Of a DNA stretch of 34,927 bases, positions 17,123 through 26,071 are shown in pieces. The position numbers and the translations under genes were made by a program. How positions within the stretch are numbered: the first letter of the stretch is position 1; each line of letters opens with the position of its first letter. Where the stretch lies: the NCBI GenBank assembly GCA_012517115.1, contig JAAYVP010000136.1, forward strand, positions 1 to 34,927. Direction: 5' to 3'. The notes under the pieces are model-generated. The model saw only the letters and a program-made list of their open reading frames with translations, was not told where the DNA came from and ran no database searches. The DNA is from Brooklawnia sp. (lineage in GTDB: Bacteria; Actinomycetota; Actinomycetes; Propionibacteriales; Propionibacteriaceae).

Positions 17123-18004
17123 TCAGAGCTTGGGCGCAATGTGATGCGGTTTGTCGGCGGGCTCCTGCGCGCCGGGATAGACGAGCACCACTTCGGCTGG
17201 TTTGAGCACCCGCTCCGGTGCAACCCCGAGGAAGTCGAACATCGCCGGCAACACTGGGCGGTGCCCGCATATCACCAGCGGGCGGGCCGATTCCTGGGCC
17301 ACCGACCACAGCTGTGCCATGGCATCAATGACGCCACTGGGGTCCGCTTCGGCGGCCTCTTCGCTGATGGCGTGGATGGCGCGCACTTCGAGCCCGGCAT
17401 GTTCGGCGTAGGGGGCGAGCGTCCGCATGCACCGCGTTGAGGTGGAACTCGCCAGTTCGCCGACACCGAACGCTTCGAAGAGCGGGACGAGTGCCTTTGC
17501 CTGACGACGGCCACGCTCGGTGAGGCGACGGTCGGCGTCGAGGCCCTGCCACTGCTTGCGGTTCATCGCCTTGGCATGCCGGACCATCAAGATTGGGGGT
17601 CTCGGTTGGCTGCGCAACGCTTGGAGGATGGTTGCTGCATCGTCGCGGTAGCTGAGTTGCGCGATGGCGCGCTGCACCGGCCACCATTCGACCGCGTCAG
17701 CCTCACCGTCCAATTCGCCGGGTTTTTCGCCGGTCGGTTCTGCCAGCCACCAATGCACGATCTTCGGCCGGTCCGCCACCTGGTAACGAGTTGGCGACAG
17801 GTGATGACAGATCCGGACGCGGTAGCCGGTTTCTTCGGCCGCCTCCCGCACCGCCGCCACCGCAAGGTACTCATTGCTGGAGACCTTGCCCTTCGGCAAG
17901 CTCCAGTCGTCATAGGCGGGGCGATGCACCACCAAGACTTCGCGATCATCCCGGGGGCCTCGAAAGACCACCACGCCACTGGCGCTGATCAACTTGCCGG
18001 ACAT
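17123..18004 (-). CDS. Nudix hydrolase-histidine phosphatase fusion (MutT1-like)
   Basis: The 293-residue protein joins a Nudix domain (about 1-135) to a SixA-like histidine phosphatase domain (about 140-290). The Nudix box is intact: G, five residues, E, seven residues, then REAAEETGY. The phosphatase half has the catalytic RHAK in ILMVRHAKAM and a second His in VICGHRPVL. The architecture matches mycobacterial MutT1, which hydrolyses 8-oxo-GTP/dGTP and diadenosine polyphosphates, so nucleotide sanitation or polyphosphorylated nucleotide turnover is likely. The ORF track starts 31 codons early. ATG 18004 lies 2 bases after the ppk1 stop, suggesting translational coupling with polyphosphate kinase. 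Confidence 0.9.
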   Translation of the reverse strand: MSGKLISASGVVVFRGPRDDREVLVVHRPAYDDWSLPKGKVSSNEYLAVAAVREAAEETGYRVRICHHLSPTRYQVADRPKIVHWWLAEPTGEKPGELDGEADAVEWWPVQRAIAQLSYRDDAATILQALRSQPRPPILMVRHAKAMNRKQWQGLDADRRLTERGRRQAKALVPLFEAFGVGELASSTSTRCMRTLAPYAEHAGLEVRAIHAISEEAAEADPSGVIDAMAQLWSVAQESARPLVICGHRPVLPAMFDFLGVAPERVLKPAEVVLVYPGAQEPADKPHHIAPKL

Positions 18005-18006
18005 GC

Positions 18007-20106
18007 TCAATGCCTGCGCGTCGACACGCGTTCGATCAGGTACTCCTGGAGATCCCGCAACGGCCTGCCTTCGGTGTCGGTCGTGACCGGCGTCCAAACC
18101 TGATCATGTAGCCGCCAGCTCACCGTGGCGTCGTCGAACGCCAGCTCGAACATCTCGTCGATCTGCGCGATGTGCCCCGCGTTGGTCAGCGAGACGATCG
18201 CCTCGACCCGGCGGTCGAGGTTGCGATGCATCAAGTCGGAGCTGCCGATGCCGACCGAGGGATGCCCGGCATTCTCGAACCAGAAGATACGGGAATGCTC
18301 CAAGAAGCGGCCCAGAATGGACCGCACCCGGATGTTCTCGCTCAAGCCCGGCACCCCCGGCCGGAGGCCGCAGATGCCCCGCACCCACATGTCGACCGGG
18401 ACGCCGGCCAGGGACGCCCGATACAGCGCATCGATGATCGCCTCATCGATGATCGAGTTGATCTTGATCCGGATGCGCGCCGACAGGCCGGCCTTGCGGT
18501 TCGCGATTTCGCGATCGATGTTGGCGATCAAACCGCTTCGGATGCCTTCCGGGGCAACCAGCAGCCGCCGGTAGTGGGTTTCTTGGGTCATGCCCGACAG
18601 ATGGTTGAACAACCTAGCCACGTCGTCGGTGATGATCGGGTTCGAGGTCAACAACCCCATGTCTTCGTACTGCCGCGCGGTTTTCGGGTTGTAGTTGCCG
18701 GTTCCGAGATGCGCATAGCGGCGCAACCCGTCCGGTTCGTCTCGCACCACCAGCATCAGCTTGCAGTGCGTCTTCAACCCGACCATGCCGTAGACGACGT
18801 GGACGCCGTACTTCTCCAGCTTCCTCGCCCAGTCGATGTTCGCCTGCTCGTCGAAGCGTGCCTTGATTTCGACCAGCGCCAGCACCTGCTTGCCAGCCAT
18901 CGCAGCCTCGATCAGCGCGTCCACGATTGGTGAGTCGCCGCTGGTCCGGTACAGGGTCTGCTTGATCGCTAAGACCTGAGGGTCGGCAGCCGCCTGCTCG
19001 ACCAACCGCTGCACGCTGGTAGCGAATGAGTCATAGGGGTGCTGGACGAGGACATCCTTCTTGCGCAGCGCGGTGAAGATGTCAGCAGGCTTGCTGGTTT
19101 CCTTGCCGAGGGCCAGGTCGGGGTGGGTCTTCGGCAAGAACCCTGGGTAGCTGAGGTTCTCCCGATCGATGTTGGTCAGCGCGAACAACCCCGTCAGGTC
19201 GAGCGGGGACGACAATTTGAAGACCTCTTTCTCGGAGATGTCGAGCTCACCCATGAGCAGCTCAAGCATCTCGTCGTCGATGGTGTCCTCGACTTCCAGG
19301 CGCACTGGTGGACGCCCGACCTTGCGGCTGAGCAACTCTTTCTCAAGTGCAAACAGGATGTTCTCGGCGTCGTCCTCCTCCACCTCGAGGTCTTCGTTGC
19401 GGGTGACACGGAAGGTCGTGTGAGTCAGCACCTGCATGCCGCTGAAGATTTCTTCCAGATGCTGGACGATCACTTCCTCCAGCGGGACGAACCGGCCGTC
19501 GCCGAGTGCGACGAAGCGGGACAGGATGGCCGGCACTTTGACGCGGGCGAACTGGCGGCCACCGGTAACCGGGTGGCGCAGCAGCACCGCAAGGTTGATC
19601 GACAACCCCGAGATGTAGGGGAACGGGTGGCTCGGGTCGACCGCCAATGGAGTTAGCACCGGGAAGATGCGTTCGCTGAACAACTGGTGCATGCGGTGCT
19701 TCTCGGGCTCAGCCAGCTGGCGCCAACTTAGGATGCGGATGCCCTCCGCTTCCAACGCCGGCCGGACATCTTCGGAGAAGACCCTGGCTTGCTCGGCGAC
19801 CAATTCCGCAGTACGAGTCAGAATCGCGTCGTACAGGTCACGGGGGCGGATACCGGCGTTGGACGGCACGGCCACCCCGGCGTCGATGCGTCTCTTCAGC
19901 CCCGCCACCCGCACCATGAAGAACTCGTCCAGGTTGGATGAGAAGATCGCCAAGAACTTGGCGCGCTCCAGCAGCGGGACACGCAGCGAATCCTTCGCCA
20001 GATCGAGGACCCGGTTGTTGAAGGCCAACCAGCTGAGCTCGCGGTCGGAGTACCTGCCCTCGGGCAGCTCCGCCTGCTCGTCCGGTGCGACAGGCATCTC
20101 GGCCAT
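18007..20106 (-). CDS. ppk1: Polyphosphate kinase
   Basis: PPK1 reversibly makes polyphosphate from ATP. The 699-residue length is typical. The N-terminal domain begins with [19 protein letters not shown]. The catalytic C-terminal domains carry [47 protein letters not shown] and [10 protein letters not shown], which include the two active-site histidines, then [14 protein letters not shown]. The ATG at 20106 overlaps the mshD stop (TGATG) behind a strong GAGGAGG. The TTG used by the ORF track is one codon earlier. Placement between mshD, the mutT1-like gene and pstSCAB resembles the Streptomyces ppk-mutT-pst region. Confidence 0.97.
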   Translation of the reverse strand: MAEMPVAPDEQAELPEGRYSDRELSWLAFNNRVLDLAKDSLRVPLLERAKFLAIFSSNLDEFFMVRVAGLKRRIDAGVAVPSNAGIRPRDLYDAILTRTAELVAEQARVFSEDVRPALEAEGIRILSWRQLAEPEKHRMHQLFSERIFPVLTPLAVDPSHPFPYISGLSINLAVLLRHPVTGGRQFARVKVPAILSRFVALGDGRFVPLEEVIVQHLEEIFSGMQVLTHTTFRVTRNEDLEVEEDDAENILFALEKELLSRKVGRPPVRLEVEDTIDDEMLELLMGELDISEKEVFKLSSPLDLTGLFALTNIDRENLSYPGFLPKTHPDLALGKETSKPADIFTALRKKDVLVQHPYDSFATSVQRLVEQAAADPQVLAIKQTLYRTSGDSPIVDALIEAAMAGKQVLALVEIKARFDEQANIDWARKLEKYGVHVVYGMVGLKTHCKLMLVVRDEPDGLRRYAHLGTGNYNPKTARQYEDMGLLTSNPIITDDVARLFNHLSGMTQETHYRRLLVAPEGIRSGLIANIDREIANRKAGLSARIRIKINSIIDEAIIDALYRASLAGVPVDMWVRGICGLRPGVPGLSENIRVRSILGRFLEHSRIFWFENAGHPSVGIGSSDLMHRNLDRRVEAIVSLTNAGHIAQIDEMFELAFDDATVSWRLHDQVWTPVTTDTEGRPLRDLQEYLIERVSTRRH

Positions 20107-20993
20107 CAATCCTCCTCGGCCTCGCCATAGGCGACATCGGTATGGGTGACCTCGAAGCCCGCGGTGCGGTACATGGCCACAACGCGCTCGTTGGACTGCT
20201 CCACGTAGAGATCAATGTGGGTGGCACCTAGTGAGCGCATGTGTATGATACCGGCGCTGAGCAGCGCCCGGCCAGCACCCCGGCCAGCAAAGTCGGGGTC
20301 GACACCGAGCACGTAGACCTCGCCGCGGGTTACGCCGTTGGGGGCGGTCAACTTCGTCCAGTGATAGCCGACCAAGCGACCGGTGGCATCGCGGGCGACC
20401 AGTAAGTCCTCATCGCGAAACCACTCCGACGCCATGCGCGCCCGGAAATCGTCGGCTGTCAGGGCGCCCTGTTCCGGGTGGTTGGCGAAGGCGGAGGCAT
20501 TCACCGCCACCAGCCGATCAAGGTCAGCCGGACGGAAATGGTCGAGGGTGGTGCCAGCAGGCAGGGCCAGGTCATCCGCCCAGGGGTAGCGTCTGGCGTC
20601 CAGCGTCATGATCAGCAGCCCTCGCACCGCCACGAGACCGAGTGAACGCGCCAGTGCCTTGGCGGCAGCCGAGTCACCGAAGGCCCACCAGGTGCGGGCC
20701 CGGCGGGATCTGCGGACCCGCTGCGCAAGCTCGCGGCCCAGCCCGCGGCGCCGACGGGCCGGGTCGATCACGAGCTGAACGCTGCCGTCGCGTCGCTGGA
20801 GTTGCGCGTAGCCGACCAGGTCGTCGTGCTCACGGGACAGCCAGTGGATGACCCCGGCGTTGCCTGCGCCCCGCAGCGCGAGCCGGGCGGCCTCGTTCAG
20901 TGGGCTGGCGCCGTCGGCCTTCTGGGCGCGCCCAACCATGTCGAGCACGTCATTGCGTTGCTTGTCGGTCAGATCCGCATGCTCGGTGATCAT
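20106..20993 (-). CDS. mshD: Mycothiol synthase MshD
   Basis: MshD acetylates Cys-GlcN-Ins with acetyl-CoA, the last step of mycothiol synthesis. The 295-residue protein contains two GNAT folds. The N-terminal copy has [19 protein letters not shown]. The C-terminal, probably active copy has [20 protein letters not shown] and [18 protein letters not shown]. The ORF track begins 65 codons too early in low-complexity sequence. ATG 20993 ([10 protein letters not shown]) is preceded by TATGGT at 5 bases and no Shine-Dalgarno. glnR lies 64 bases upstream, exactly as glnR (Rv0818) and mshD (Rv0819) neighbour each other in M. tuberculosis. Confidence 0.95.
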   Translation of the reverse strand: MITEHADLTDKQRNDVLDMVGRAQKADGASPLNEAARLALRGAGNAGVIHWLSREHDDLVGYAQLQRRDGSVQLVIDPARRRRGLGRELAQRVRRSRRARTWWAFGDSAAAKALARSLGLVAVRGLLIMTLDARRYPWADDLALPAGTTLDHFRPADLDRLVAVNASAFANHPEQGALTADDFRARMASEWFRDEDLLVARDATGRLVGYHWTKLTAPNGVTRGEVYVLGVDPDFAGRGAGRALLSAGIIHMRSLGATHIDLYVEQSNERVVAMYRTAGFEVTHTDVAYGEAEED

Positions 20994-20998
20994 GCTTG

Positions 20999-21004
20999 AC
21001 CATA
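20999..21004 (-). promoter_or_regulatory. mshD -10 hexamer (TATGGT), leaderless type
   Basis: TATGGT ends 5 bases before the mshD ATG. It probably starts a leaderless mshD-ppk1-mutT1 transcript inside the 64-base gap after glnR. Confidence 0.5.
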
Positions 21005-21057
21005 CCCGCCGCTGCCCGGACAGAAACCCGTTACACGCGGTTGCGTCGAACGGCTGG

Positions 21058-21711
21058 TCAGCGGTTGGCGCCGAAACGGTAGCCGACGTTGCGTACGGTA
21101 CCGATCCAGGCGTCGTACTCGGGCCCGAGCTTGGCGCGTAGCCGCCTGATGTGGACGTCGACGGTGCGGGCGCCGCCGTAGTAGTCATAACCCCAGACCT
21201 CGCTCAAGAGCTGTTCGCGGGTCAGGACGCGCCCGGGGTGCGCGACCAGGTACTTGAGCAACTCGAACTCGGTGTAGGTGAGGTCGAGGGGCTGGCCTCC
21301 GACGGTGGCTAGGTAGGCGTCCTCATCGATCATCACTGGTCCGACGTTGAGGGTCTTGTTCGCAGGTTGGGCCTGCAAGAGGATCCGGATGCGGGCTTCG
21401 AACTCGGCAGGCCCGGCGTCCTCGAGAACGAAGTCGTCGATCTGCCAGTCCATGCCGACAACAGACAGACCGGTTGCGGGTACTAAGAGCAGGATCGGCC
21501 AATCCGACCCGCTGCCGTGCACCACCAGGCAGGCGGTGCGAGCTGCGATCAAGTCGGTGCGTGCATCGACGATCACGAGGCTGGCTTCGGGGGCGAGCTT
21601 GCCGATGTTGTCGCCACCGACTACGCGCCGCAATTCGTGGTTCAGCAGTTCGAGTGCGCTGGGCAGTGGCGACATCGCACCTCGCGGTGTGACGAACGCG
21701 ATCTCTACCAC
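21058..21711 (-). CDS. glnR: GlnR-type OmpR-family transcriptional regulator
   Basis: The 217-residue protein has an atypical receiver domain (about 1-115) and a winged-helix DNA-binding domain (about 120-215). The latter shows LDLTYTEFELLKYLVAHPGR, VWGYDYYGGARTVDVHIRRLRAKLG and the terminal VRNVGYRF. The receiver keeps one Asp at the position expected for GlnR (VIVDARTD) but lacks the usual acidic pocket and Lys, typical of orphan GlnR regulators that control nitrogen assimilation without a paired kinase. The position upstream of mshD is the conserved glnR locus. The GTG start at 21711 has GAAGGCGG upstream. Confidence 0.88.
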   Translation of the reverse strand: MVEIAFVTPRGAMSPLPSALELLNHELRRVVGGDNIGKLAPEASLVIVDARTDLIAARTACLVVHGSGSDWPILLLVPATGLSVVGMDWQIDDFVLEDAGPAEFEARIRILLQAQPANKTLNVGPVMIDEDAYLATVGGQPLDLTYTEFELLKYLVAHPGRVLTREQLLSEVWGYDYYGGARTVDVHIRRLRAKLGPEYDAWIGTVRNVGYRFGANR

Positions 21712-21790
21712 GCTTGCCGCCTTCTGTTGCCACTCGCTCGAAGGCGAGGTTCTCGATCAGAATACCCAGCCGGAGCATCTGGGACGTGGG

Positions 21791-22231
21791 TCAGCGACCC
21801 CAATCCGCTGAGTCGAGAATGATTGTCACTGGTCCATCGTTGACCAATTCCACTTGCATATGGGCGCCAAATACCCCACTGGACACCTCGGCCCCCAACC
21901 CGGTCAGAGTCGATGCATAGGCGGCCACCAAGGGTTCGCTGGCCGCCCCGGGTGCGGCGGCGCTCCAGGAGGGCCGCCGTCCCTTGCGGGTGTTGGCGTA
22001 CAAGGTGAACTGGCTGACTACCAGGATCGGCGCTGCCAGGTCGGATGCCGACAGTTCGCCCTCGAAGATGCGCAGCGACCAGGTCTTCTCGGCCATCCGC
22101 CGGGCGATCTGCTCGGTGTCGTCGTGGGTGATGCCGACCAGGGCGACGAGCCCGGGTCGGCCCAGTTCGCCGCTCACGCGACCTTCGACCAGCACCCTGG
22201 CGCTGCTAGCCCGCTGCAAGACGACTCGCAT
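21791..22231 (-). CDS. dtd: D-aminoacyl-tRNA deacylase
   Basis: Dtd hydrolyses D-amino acids from mischarged tRNA. The 146-residue protein carries both family signatures, SQFTLYA at the active site and NDGPVTI, the Gly-cisPro loop region. The start [15 protein letters not shown] is the standard N-terminus. TAGGGT lies 6 bases before ATG 22231. A GAGG in the same spacer could also act as a short Shine-Dalgarno. It lies 79 bases upstream of glnR and diverges from the small membrane protein gene. Confidence 0.95.
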   Translation of the reverse strand: MRVVLQRASSARVLVEGRVSGELGRPGLVALVGITHDDTEQIARRMAEKTWSLRIFEGELSASDLAAPILVVSQFTLYANTRKGRRPSWSAAAPGAASEPLVAAYASTLTGLGAEVSSGVFGAHMQVELVNDGPVTIILDSADWGR

Positions 22232-22237
22232 TGCCTC

Positions 22238-22243
22238 ACCCTA
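22238..22243 (-). promoter_or_regulatory. dtd -10 hexamer (TAGGGT), leaderless type
   Basis: TAGGGT is followed by GAGGCA and the ATG. The spacing equals that of radA and the TIM-barrel gene. It lies in the 166-base divergent gap 22232-22397, which otherwise shows no gene. Confidence 0.45.
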
Positions 22244-22385
22244 TCGGGGTCGTGCCGCGGGCGTGACCAGGTTCCTTGGCAGGCAGCCGGCACTGCGTGG
22301 TGAGTGTCGTCTCTGCACGGCCTGCGCGGCCCGTTGGCGGAGAGTAGAAGGAAGCCTGTCACGGCGGAGTCTGCCGACCACTCGG

Positions 22386-22391
22386 TACGCT
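22386..22391 (+). promoter_or_regulatory. -10 hexamer (TACGCT) of the small membrane protein-nitrobindin-ygfZ operon
   Basis: TACGCT is followed by 6 bases (TGAGGA) and ATG 22398. The GAGGA is too close to serve well as a Shine-Dalgarno, which favours a leaderless message. Confidence 0.5.
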
Positions 22392-22397
22392 TGAGGA

Positions 22398-22535
22398 ATG
22401 GCCCAGGTGACGGTCTTCGTGATGGCTGGCGTGGCAGTGCTGATCGGCATCGCCGCGCTGGTCATCCTCTGGCAAATCCTGGCCTTGGTCTCGCGGCGGA
22501 CGCTGACCGACACCGACGACCCTGACAGGAGCTGA
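22398..22535 (+). CDS. 45-residue single-pass membrane protein (hypothetical)
   Basis: This gene is below the size limit of the ORF track. It encodes MAQVTVFVMAGVAVLIGIAA and so on: one hydrophobic segment (about residues 5-31) followed by a short polar tail SRRTLTDTDDPDRS. The positive residues just after the helix predict a cytoplasmic C-terminus. Support comes from the TACGCT hexamer 6 bases before the ATG and from the stop, which lies one base before the nitrobindin GTG. The Shine-Dalgarno (AGGAG) of that next gene is inside this ORF. I do not recognise a family. Confidence 0.65.
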   Translation: MAQVTVFVMAGVAVLIGIAALVILWQILALVSRRTLTDTDDPDRS

Positions 22536-22536
22536 A

Positions 22537-23034
22537 GTGGCTTTTGAGATTCCCGCCGACCTAGACCCCGCCCTGACCCCCATCGCGTGGCTGATCGGCC
22601 GGTGGCAGGGAAACGGCCACGGCAACTGGCCGGATGTGGGGGACTTCCAGTTCGGTCAGCAGGTCGATTTCGCGACCAACCGCGGTCCGTATCTGCACTA
22701 CCTCTCGCAGACCTGGACTTTGGACGCGGACGGTCAGCCGGAGTTGCCGCTGGCGATGGAGACCGGATTCTGGCGTCCAGCGGGGGCCAGCGGTCTCGAA
22801 GTGGTCTTGACCAGCCCTGAGGGCTGGGTCGAAGTATGGGTGGGCGCCCTGCTCGGGGCGAAGATCGAGCTGACGACCGACCTAGTCGCCCGCACCGACA
22901 CCGCGAAACTGCCCTATACCGGGGGCCACCGGCTGTACGGCAACGTAGACGGTGACCTGATGTGGGCTTTCGACCGTGCCACTACCGACGTGCGGTTGCA
23001 GCCCTACATGTGGGCGAGGTTGCAGCGGGCATGA
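22537..23034 (+). CDS. Nitrobindin-like (FABP/heme-binding beta-barrel) protein
   Basis: The 165-residue protein has the family signature GxWxGxG (GRWQGNG, residues 21-27), the ETGFWRP strand and the C-terminal YTGGHRLYGNVDGDLMWAFD. It belongs with nitrobindins such as Rv2717c, ten-stranded barrels that bind haem and react with NO or peroxynitrite. In that family the axial haem ligand is a His near the C-terminus. Here the matching segment is LQPYMWARL, with Tyr157 where I expect His. Haem binding may therefore be altered or lost. The GTG start has AGGAG 5 bases upstream. The stop overlaps ygfZ by 4 bases. Confidence 0.82.
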   Translation: MAFEIPADLDPALTPIAWLIGRWQGNGHGNWPDVGDFQFGQQVDFATNRGPYLHYLSQTWTLDADGQPELPLAMETGFWRPAGASGLEVVLTSPEGWVEVWVGALLGAKIELTTDLVARTDTAKLPYTGGHRLYGNVDGDLMWAFDRATTDVRLQPYMWARLQRA

Positions 23035-23954
23035 GGGTGGACGTAGCGGGTGGCCCGGATGCAGGGCTGGCTTGGCACTTCGGAGATCCACTGGGCGAGC
23101 AACGAGCCATGGAGTCGGGGACGGCAGCCGTCGCACTGACTAACCGTGCGGTTTTCACCATCTCCGGTGAGCAACGATTGACCTGGCTGCACTCGCTGAC
23201 TAGCCAGGCCCTTAAGTCGTTGCCGACGGGTCAGGGCGCGGACGCTCTCCTGCTCTCGCCGAACGGTCACATCGAGCACGGCTTCGCACTGATCGACGAC
23301 GGTACGACCGCGTGGTGCTGGGCTGAACCTGGTGCCCGGGCGGGCCTGCTCGGCTGGCTCGAATCGATGAAATTCTGGACGCCGGTGGATCTGGTGGCAA
23401 GAGACGACGTACAGCTGTGGTGGATGGGTAGTGGCCTTGATGATCCAGCCGGGTTGGTGGCGGCGCGGCGATCGGCAATCGGCCTGGGGCGCGACGTGCT
23501 GGTCGACACAACCCCGGACGCGGGCCTGCTAGCCGGCCAGTGGGCCCACGAGGCGCTGCGGATCGCCGCCGGGGTTCCCCGGATCGGCATCGACACCGAC
23601 GACAGGACGCTGCCGAACGAGATCGGGCTCTTCGGAACAGCCCTCGACAAGGGCTGCTACCGCGGGCAGGAGACCGTGGCTCGGGTCCACAACCTGGGGC
23701 GTCCGCCGCGGCGGCTGGTGCTGTTGCTGTTCGACGGCAGCCTGCCAGAGGTCGGCTCCGCAGTGATCGATGATGACCGCCAGGTTGGGACGGTGTCCTC
23801 GGTAGCGCAGCACCATGAACTGGGGCCGATCGGGCTCGCCCTGGTCAAACGCGCGGTGCCGGTGGCGGCGACCCTGACAGTTGGCGGGATCGCTGCGTCC
23901 CAGGAGGCGCTGGTCGACCCCGACGTGGGGGAACACTTCCGACCTCGGCTGTAG
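23031..23954 (+). CDS. ygfZ: Folate-binding protein YgfZ
   Basis: YgfZ/IBA57 proteins use folate in the assembly or repair of iron-sulfur clusters. The 307-residue protein shows the signature KGCYRGQETVAR with the conserved Cys and the GcvT-like fold (LLSPNGHIEHGFALI, then LGRPPRRLVLL). ATG 23031 overlaps the nitrobindin stop, so the ORF-track start at 22962 is too early by 23 codons. Co-translation with a haem-barrel protein suggests a shared link to haem/Fe-S or nitrosative stress. Confidence 0.92.
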   Translation: MRVDVAGGPDAGLAWHFGDPLGEQRAMESGTAAVALTNRAVFTISGEQRLTWLHSLTSQALKSLPTGQGADALLLSPNGHIEHGFALIDDGTTAWCWAEPGARAGLLGWLESMKFWTPVDLVARDDVQLWWMGSGLDDPAGLVAARRSAIGLGRDVLVDTTPDAGLLAGQWAHEALRIAAGVPRIGIDTDDRTLPNEIGLFGTALDKGCYRGQETVARVHNLGRPPRRLVLLLFDGSLPEVGSAVIDDDRQVGTVSSVAQHHELGPIGLALVKRAVPVAATLTVGGIAASQEALVDPDVGEHFRPRL

Positions 23955-23964
23955 CTGTGGATAC

Positions 23965-23994
23965 CCACGCCAGCTCAGCCAAACGGTCGCGTGG
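23965..23994. terminator. Possible bidirectional terminator between ygfZ and typA
   Basis: The 45-base gap between the convergent stops holds CCACGC and GCGTGG arms around an 18-base loop. There is no U tract. Weak support. Confidence 0.3.
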
Positions 23995-23999
23995 TGCGC

Positions 24000-25871
24000 T
24001 CAGCCCTGGTTGATCGCCTTCGCGCGAGTTCGCGCTTTGGCCCGGTCATGTGCGCGCAGCGCCACCTTGCGGACACGAACTATCGCCGGAGTCACCTCGA
24101 GGCATTCGTCAGGTGCGCAGTACTCGAGGGATTGTTCAAGGCTCATCAGGCGTGGCGGGATCAGCCGCTCTAACTCGTCGGCTGTGGACGAGCGCACGTT
24201 AGTGAGGTGCTTCTCCTTGGTGGGGTTGACGTCCATGTCATCGGGACGGGCATTCTCTCCGACCACCATGCCCTCGTAGGTTTCGTCCCCGGGAGCCACG
24301 AACAGCACGCCGCGTTCCTGCAGGTTGAACAGGGCGTAGCTTGACACCGTGCCGAGACGATCGGCCACCAGGGAGCCGGTGGTGCGGTTGCGCATCTCGC
24401 CTACCCAGGGTGTGTAACCCTCGAAAAGATGGTTCATGATGCCGGTGCCACGGGTAGCGGTCAGGAATTCGGTGCGGAAACCGATCAGCCCGCGGGAGGG
24501 GACCACGTACTCCATCCGCACCCAACCCGTGCCGTGGTTGGTGAGCAGTTCCAGTTGGCCTTTACGCGTCCCCAGCAACTCGGTCACGGTACCCAGGTGT
24601 TCTTCGGGGACGTCGACGGTCAACCGCTCTGTGGGTTCGCTACGCACTCCGTCGATCTCGCGGATGACGGCCTCGGGCTTACCGACCGTCAACTCGAAGC
24701 CTTCGCGGCGCATCATCTCGACCAGCACAGCCAGTTGCAGTTCACCGCGACCTTGCACCTCCCAGGTGTCAGGACGCTCGGTCGTCAGCACCTTGATCGA
24801 GACGTTGCCCACGAGTTCTTGGTCGAGGCGGTTCTTGACCAGCCGTGCAGTCAGGTGCTTGCCGGATCGGCCCGCCAACGGTGAGGTGTTGATGCCGATC
24901 GTCATCGAGATGGACGGTTCATCCACGTGGATCAGCGGCAGCGGGCGCGGGTCGTCCGGGTCGCTGAGGGTCTCGCCGATGGTGATCTCGGGGATGCCGG
25001 CGACCGCGATGATGTCGCCGGGGCCGGCCTCGTCAACCGGCACCCGGTCGAGCGCCTGGGTCATCAACAATTCGGACAGCTTGACGGTCTTGATCGAGCC
25101 GTCTCGGCGGCACCAGGCCACTTGCTGTCCGCGCTTGATGGTGCCCTCGATGATGCGGCAGAGCGCCAGGCGCCCCAGGTAGGGGGAGGAATCGAGGTTG
25201 GTGACGTGCGCCTGCAGCGGCGCGCCCAAGGTATAGGTCGGCGCGGGGATGTGGTTGCGGATCGTCTCGAACAGCACCTCCAGGTCGGTAGCGTCTGGGA
25301 ACTGACCGTCGGCCGGCTTGGTTCCTGAGGCGCGGCCGGTCTTCGCGGACGCGTAGATGACCGGGAAGTCGAGGGCGCTGGTGTTGTCTTCCTCAAGCAG
25401 GTCGAGGAAGAGTTCGTAGGTCTCGTCGATCACTTCGTCGATGCGGGCGTCTGGCCGGTCGACCTTGTTGATGACCAGGATGATCGGCAGCTGTTTGCTG
25501 AGCGCCTTGCGCAGCACGAAACGGGTCTGCGGCAGCGGCCCTTCGGATGCGTCCACCAGCAGCACGACCCCGTCCACCATCTCAAGACCCCGCTCGACCT
25601 CGCCCCCGAAGTCGGCGTGGCCGGGGGTGTCGATGATGTTGACGAGTAGTTGAGCTCCGTCGGCCATGGTGTGCCGGACGGCGGTGTTCTTGGCGAGGAT
25701 CGTGATGCCCTTCTCGCGCTCCAGATCCATCGAGTCCATCACTCGGCTGTTGACATCTGCCCCCTCCCGGAAGGCTCCCGATTGCCACAGCATGGCGTCC
25801 ACCAGCGTGGTCTTGCCGTGATCGACGTGGGCGATGATGGCGACGTTGCGGAGTTCGGATCGAACGGGCAT
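24000..25871 (-). CDS. typA: Translational GTPase TypA/BipA
   Basis: TypA is an EF-G-like ribosome-binding GTPase involved in 50S assembly and stress adaptation. The 623-residue protein has G1 in [13 protein letters not shown], the switch I region with KGITI, G3 [13 protein letters not shown]4 NKVDRPDAR and the typical C-terminal domains ([16 protein letters not shown]). The ORF track starts 21 codons early. ATG 25871 has AGGAG 5-9 bases upstream. It has a long leader containing an intrinsic terminator structure. Confidence 0.96.
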   Translation of the reverse strand: MPVRSELRNVAIIAHVDHGKTTLVDAMLWQSGAFREGADVNSRVMDSMDLEREKGITILAKNTAVRHTMADGAQLLVNIIDTPGHADFGGEVERGLEMVDGVVLLVDASEGPLPQTRFVLRKALSKQLPIILVINKVDRPDARIDEVIDETYELFLDLLEEDNTSALDFPVIYASAKTGRASGTKPADGQFPDATDLEVLFETIRNHIPAPTYTLGAPLQAHVTNLDSSPYLGRLALCRIIEGTIKRGQQVAWCRRDGSIKTVKLSELLMTQALDRVPVDEAGPGDIIAVAGIPEITIGETLSDPDDPRPLPLIHVDEPSISMTIGINTSPLAGRSGKHLTARLVKNRLDQELVGNVSIKVLTTERPDTWEVQGRGELQLAVLVEMMRREGFELTVGKPEAVIREIDGVRSEPTERLTVDVPEEHLGTVTELLGTRKGQLELLTNHGTGWVRMEYVVPSRGLIGFRTEFLTATRGTGIMNHLFEGYTPWVGEMRNRTTGSLVADRLGTVSSYALFNLQERGVLFVAPGDETYEGMVVGENARPDDMDVNPTKEKHLTNVRSSTADELERLIPPRLMSLEQSLEYCAPDECLEVTPAIVRVRKVALRAHDRAKARTRAKAINQG

Positions 25872-25910
25872 CGGGCTCCTGAGCTGGTGAAGTGGACTAT
25901 GGCGCGGCGC

Positions 25911-25956
25911 ACGAAAAAGCCGAACCCTAGGCATGGCTGGTGCCGCTGGGTTCGGC
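25911..25956 (-). terminator. Intrinsic terminator/attenuator in the typA leader
   Basis: On the minus strand GCCGAACCC pairs perfectly with GGGTTCGGC (9 bp), the loop holds a nested GGCA/TGCC stem, and TTTTT follows directly. It is the only textbook U-tract terminator in the window. It ends 39 bases before the typA ATG with no minus-strand gene upstream of it. A small CACTC/GAGTG hairpin lies just upstream (25964-25976). It may be an attenuator or the end of a short RNA. Confidence 0.7.
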
Positions 25957-26048
25957 GACGATGCACTCCATGAGTGTACGCCCAGCCGGATGGTGGCTCG
26001 ACGACACGGAAATCGTCTGGAGCAGCTGGGCTAGGTCGGCGATGAGGG

Positions 26049-26057
26049 GATTTTATA
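26049..26057 (-). promoter_or_regulatory. Possible minus-strand -10 (TATAAAAT) for the typA leader
   Basis: Read on the minus strand, the edge of the CsoR-family palindrome gives TATAAAAT. A start here would make a typA leader of about 170 bases running through the terminator hairpin. No -35 is obvious. Confidence 0.3.
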
Positions 26058-26071
26058 CCCTAGGGGGTATA
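26054..26071 (+). promoter_or_regulatory. CsoR/CstR-type operator upstream of the CoA-disulfide reductase gene
   Basis: TATACCC-TAGG-GGGTATA is a perfect 7+7 palindrome with a 4-base centre, the classic shape of CsoR-family operators. Its right arm overlaps a consensus -10, so a bound repressor would block RNA polymerase. A second operator with the same spacing lies in front of the repressor gene at 28155-28170. Confidence 0.85.

Noticed and set aside
18172-19656. Long plus-strand ORFs (253 and 205 residues) inside ppk1
   Set aside because: They are antisense shadows created by GC-rich codon bias. ppk1 is complete on the other strand.
17123-20106. Second PHO box in front of ppk1
   Set aside because: ppk1 overlaps mshD, and I found no paired GTTCACC-like repeats upstream of either gene.
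24429-25328. Plus-strand ORFs of 133-248 residues inside typA
   Set aside because: They are reverse-strand shadows of a complete GTPase gene, with no ribosome-binding site or domain.
25911-26045. Possible tRNA or T-arm in the typA leader (GGGTTCGGC)
   Set aside because: No acceptor, D-arm or anticodon stem can be drawn. The GGGTTCGGC is the second arm of the terminator stem.
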